Assembly (NCBI RefSeq): GCF_900105905.1
Contig: NZ_FNSV01000005.1
Location: 2,046,001-2,110,000 of the forward strand
Length of the DNA: 64,000 bases
Direction of reading: 5' to 3'
From: Rhodococcus koreensis
GTDB taxonomy: Bacteria > Actinomycetota > Actinomycetes > Mycobacteriales > Mycobacteriaceae
Numbering within the stretch: position 1 is the first letter of the stretch; every line of letters starts with the position of its first letter. Position numbers and translations under genes: made by a program. This document shows, piece after piece, positions 61,373 to 64,000 of the stretch. The notes under the pieces were generated by a model. It worked only from the letters and a program-made list of their open reading frames with translations. It was not told where the DNA came from and did not search any database.

Positions 61373-62587
61373 CTAGATCCAGACGCCCTTGCCGATGGCC
61401 ACGACTCCGCCGTTGCTGACGGCAAAGCGCTGCTTGTCGCGCTCGAGGTCGACGCCGATGATCTCCCCGTCGCCGACGACCACGTTCTTGTCGAGGATCG
61501 CGCGGCGCACGACGGCGCCCTTGCCGATGCGCACACCCGGCATCAGGACGCTGCCCTCCACGGTCGCACCGCTGTCGACCATCACATTGGAGCTGAGCAC
61601 GGAGTTGCGCACCGTCGCCGCCGACAGGATGCACCCGGCCCCGACCACGGACTCCTGCGCGAGGCCGCCCTGCACGAACTTGGCGGGCGCCAGGTTCTCC
61701 GTCTCGCCGCGGATCGGCCAGCGCCGGTTGTAGAGGTTGAAGATCGGGTGGACCGACACGAGATCCATATGGGCGTCGTAGAACGCGTCGAGCGTTCCCA
61801 CGTCCCGCCAGTAGCCCCGGTCGCGGTCGGTGGCGCCGGGGACGACGTTGTCCTTGAAGTCGTACACGGACGCCTCGCCCGCCTCGACGAGCGCGGGGAT
61901 GATGTCGCCGCCCATGTCGTGATCGGAGTCGGAGTTCTCGGAGTCGGCCCGGATGGCGTCGACGAGCACCTTGGTGGTGAACACGTAGTTACCCATCGAC
62001 GCGAACGTCATGTTGGGGTCGTCCGGGGTCCCCGGCGGATGTGCCGGCTTTTCGAGGAACTGCACGATGCGGCCCGACTCGTCGCTGTCGATACAGCCGA
62101 ACGCGAACGCCTCGCTGCGCGGCACCCGGATCCCGGCCACCGTCACTCCGGCGCCCGACTCGATGTGGTGCTGCACCATCTGCTCCGGGTCCATCCGGTA
62201 CACGTGGTCGGCGCCGAACACGACGATGTACTCGGGATCCTCGTCGTAGACGAGGTTCAGCGACTGCAGGATCGCGTCCGCACTGCCGGTATACCAGCGC
62301 GGACCCAGACGCTGCTGCGCGGGAACGGGAGTGATGTATTCACCCGCGAACCCGGACAGTCGCCACGTCTGAGAGATGTGGCGGTCCAACGAGTGCGACT
62401 TGTACTGCGTCAGAACACACAGGCGGAGGTATCCCGCATTGACCAAATTGCTGAGCACGAAATCGATCAACCGGTAGGCGCCTCCGAAAGGCACAGCAGG
62501 CTTCGCCCGATCCGCGGTGAGCGGATAGAGACGTTTGCCCTCGCCGCCGGCGAGCACGATTCCAAGCACATGTGGCTGGCTCCTCAC
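61373..62587 (-). CDS. glgC: Glucose-1-phosphate adenylyltransferase
   Basis: 404 residues from a GTG. The nucleotidyltransferase start '[20 protein letters not shown]' and '[19 protein letters not shown]' are GlgC signatures; '[13 protein letters not shown]' holds the metal Asp and 'FLEKP' follows. The C-terminal left-handed beta helix is visible as hexad repeats ('[20 protein letters not shown]'). It makes ADP-glucose from glucose-1-phosphate and ATP, the first step to alpha-glucan, and is usually under allosteric control. Divergent from glgM (121 bp), a conserved arrangement. Confidence 0.95.
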   Translation of the reverse strand: MRSQPHVLGIVLAGGEGKRLYPLTADRAKPAVPFGGAYRLIDFVLSNLVNAGYLRLCVLTQYKSHSLDRHISQTWRLSGFAGEYITPVPAQQRLGPRWYTGSADAILQSLNLVYDEDPEYIVVFGADHVYRMDPEQMVQHHIESGAGVTVAGIRVPRSEAFAFGCIDSDESGRIVQFLEKPAHPPGTPDDPNMTFASMGNYVFTTKVLVDAIRADSENSDSDHDMGGDIIPALVEAGEASVYDFKDNVVPGATDRDRGYWRDVGTLDAFYDAHMDLVSVHPIFNLYNRRWPIRGETENLAPAKFVQGGLAQESVVGAGCILSAATVRNSVLSSNVMVDSGATVEGSVLMPGVRIGKGAVVRRAILDKNVVVGDGEIIGVDLERDKQRFAVSNGGVVAIGKGVWI

Positions 62588-62708
62588 CCTGTCAACCTAT
62601 CGGGCGGCCACTCCCCCCGCCAGCGAAGCGCCGACTCACAATTTCTCCGATACCCGAATGTGTCCGAGAGCGGTGGCCCGAAGCCGCCCGGACGGTTACG
62701 TTAGGCCG

Positions 62709-63878
62709 GTGCGGGTGGCGATGATGACGAAGGAATACCCACCGGAGATCTATGGCGGTGCGGGTGTACACGTCACCGAACTGGTTGCTCAGTTGAAGCA
62801 GCTGTGCGAGGTGGACGTGCATTGTATGGGTGCTCCGCGCGTCGGGGCGGTCGTGCACACCCCCGATCCCGCGCTGGCCGGGGCCAATCCGGCGCTCGCG
62901 ACGCTGTCCGCCGAATTGCGGATGGCGGACGCCGCGACGGGCGCCGACGTCGTGCACTCGCACACCTGGTACACCGGCCTCGCCGGCCATCTGGCATCCG
63001 CGCTGTACGACGTGCCCCACATCCTCACCGCCCACTCCCTCGAGCCGCGGAGGCCGTGGAAGGCCGAGCAACTGGGCGGCGGCTACCGCATCTCCTCGTG
63101 GTCCGAGCGCAACGCCGTCGAGCACGCCGATGCGGTGATCGCCGTGAGCGCCGGGATGCGACTCGACGTCCTCGACGCGTATCCGTTCGTCGACCCGCAC
63201 CGGGTCCACGTGGTGCGCAACGGGATCGACACGTCGGTCTGGCACGCGGGACCCGCAGGTCCGAGAGACTCCGCCCTCGCGAAGATCGGCGTCGACCCGG
63301 ACCAGCCGATGGTGGCGTTCGTCGGCCGCATCACGCGGCAGAAGGGCGTCGGCCATCTGATCGCCGCAGCACACCACTTCGCGCCCGAGATCCAGCTGGT
63401 GCTGTGCGCGGGCGCCCCCGACACCCCGGAGATCGCCGCCGAGACCGAGCAGGCCGTCGCCGCGCTCGCGGCGCACCGTGGCAACGTGTTCTGGGTGCGC
63501 GAAATGCTCCCCACCGAACAGGTGCGGGAAATCCTGTCGGCCGCAACCGTCTTCGTGTGCCCGTCCGTGTACGAGCCGCTGGGGATCGTGAACCTCGAGG
63601 CCATGGCCTGCGAGACCGCGGTCGTGGCGTCCGACGTCGGCGGCATCCCGGAGGTGGTCGAGGACGGGGTCACCGGCCGTCTGGTGCACTACAACTCGTA
63701 CGAGCCGGAGGCGTTCGAGCAGGCGCTGGCCGAGTCGGTCAACGCGATCGTCTCCGACGTCGGCACCGCCGAGGCCATGGGCAAGGCCGGGCGGGCGCGG
63801 GCCATAGCCGAGTTCTCCTGGGCAGCCATCGCGCAGCAGACCCTCGACGTCTACCAGGACGCGCTGTCGCGCCGCTGA
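62709..63878 (+). CDS. glgM: ADP-glucose-dependent glycosyltransferase GlgM (annotated GlgA)
   Basis: 389 residues from the GTG at 62709. A GT4-type GT-B fold: 'MMTKEYPPEIYGGAGVHVTE', 'DVVHSHTWYTGLAGHLAS', 'VAFVGRITRQKGVGHLI' and 'VYEPLGIVNLEAMACETAVV' (the EX7E-like motif). Actinobacterial proteins of this type were first called glycogen synthase but make maltose-1-phosphate from ADP-glucose and glucose-1-phosphate for GlgE. With glgC divergent, this supplies that pathway. The larger frame starting 62535 is not used. Confidence 0.9.
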   Translation: MRVAMMTKEYPPEIYGGAGVHVTELVAQLKQLCEVDVHCMGAPRVGAVVHTPDPALAGANPALATLSAELRMADAATGADVVHSHTWYTGLAGHLASALYDVPHILTAHSLEPRRPWKAEQLGGGYRISSWSERNAVEHADAVIAVSAGMRLDVLDAYPFVDPHRVHVVRNGIDTSVWHAGPAGPRDSALAKIGVDPDQPMVAFVGRITRQKGVGHLIAAAHHFAPEIQLVLCAGAPDTPEIAAETEQAVAALAAHRGNVFWVREMLPTEQVREILSAATVFVCPSVYEPLGIVNLEAMACETAVVASDVGGIPEVVEDGVTGRLVHYNSYEPEAFEQALAESVNAIVSDVGTAEAMGKAGRARAIAEFSWAAIAQQTLDVYQDALSRR

Positions 63879-63881
63879 CGC

Positions 63882-64000
63882 TCAGAGCCGGGTGTAGGTG
63901 GACACCGTCACCGACGCCGTCACCGGATATTCCTGCGGCAGCGCCGCGATCGAGGACGCGAGCCGCTCGGATGTCAGGTGCCGCGCCGACGGCCCCATCC
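63882..64000 (-). CDS. C-terminal end of an unidentified protein, 5' end outside window
   Basis: A frame ending at 63882 (stop TGA) is open to the window edge and reads '...HLTSERLASSIAALPQ' then 'EYPVTASVTVSTYTRL'. About 39 codons are visible. I do not recognise the family with confidence; the ending resembles the tail of a small SAM-dependent methyltransferase or beta-strand-ended enzyme, but that is a guess. It is convergent with glgM, 3 bp apart. Confidence 0.5.
   Translation of the reverse strand, partial: MGPSARHLTSERLASSIAALPQEYPVTASVTVSTYTRL

Overview
The window is high-GC actinobacterial DNA. Gene order and protein content fit the Corynebacteriales, most likely a Rhodococcus of the jostii/opacus type; I infer this from recognised proteins, not from a database search. 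Many starts are GTG or TTG and many gene pairs overlap by ATGA or GTGA. The right half keeps the order of a block I recall from Mycobacterium tuberculosis (glgM and glgC, O-methyltransferase, sigE-rseA-htrA-tatB, mrp, lytic transglycosylase, DUF1003, MgtE-N/CBS protein, lpqY-sugABC, CorA, with kgd further left).

Positions 1-16 kb hold accessory metabolism. A PLP-dependent amino acid deaminase/aldolase, a TetR regulator and a sugar-lactone oxidase share a putative TetR operator. They are followed by a Tat-exported amidase-like lipoprotein lacking the usual catalytic lysine, an adenine-deaminase-type enzyme behind a C-terminally truncated acyl-CoA ligase, a crotonase, a D-2-hydroxyacid-type FAD oxidase, a PadR/DHA2 efflux pair, a GNAT enzyme, a glutathionyl-hydroquinone-reductase-like protein, an AraC/VOC pair and glutamate decarboxylase.

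Positions 16-26 kb hold an ABC transporter whose ATPase has a Pro-Gly-Tyr repeat tail, a fused four-domain ABC exporter (1292 aa), and kgd (2-oxoglutarate decarboxylase/dehydrogenase E1). A strong hairpin terminator follows kgd, and then the remnant of a dead ATPase gene.

Positions 26-37 kb hold a TetR-controlled, probably leaderless monooxygenase-SDR-esterase operon that resembles part of the mycobacterial mymA operon. Next come an osmolyte (betaine/choline-type) ABC importer with two divergently placed binding proteins, malic enzyme with a long leader, a small membrane protein and a PHP phosphoesterase.

Positions 38-46 kb hold CorA, a SUFU-like protein, an overlapping metallophosphoesterase/ParB-like gene pair, and a decayed IS200/IS605-type element (frameshifted tnpB, truncated tnpA). 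The element sits between two convergent host genes, and both of these now take their stop codon from inside it. A winged-helix protein and a 14-TM efflux pump follow.

Positions 45-64 kb hold the trehalose importer lpqY-sugABC, a stress protein, a CitE-like lyase, the MgtE-N/DUF1003 pair, two tandem secreted lytic transglycosylases, mrp, the sigE-rseA-htrA-tatB envelope-stress cluster, an O-methyltransferase, and the divergent glgC/glgM pair for alpha-glucan synthesis. Trehalose uptake and glgC/glgM probably feed the same GlgE-type glucan pathway, and the SigE cluster and transglycosylases add a cell-envelope theme.

I saw no tRNA, rRNA, CRISPR array or prophage. The most unusual items are the IS element capturing two gene ends, the metallophosphoesterase/ParB-like pair, and several enzyme homologues with altered catalytic parts.
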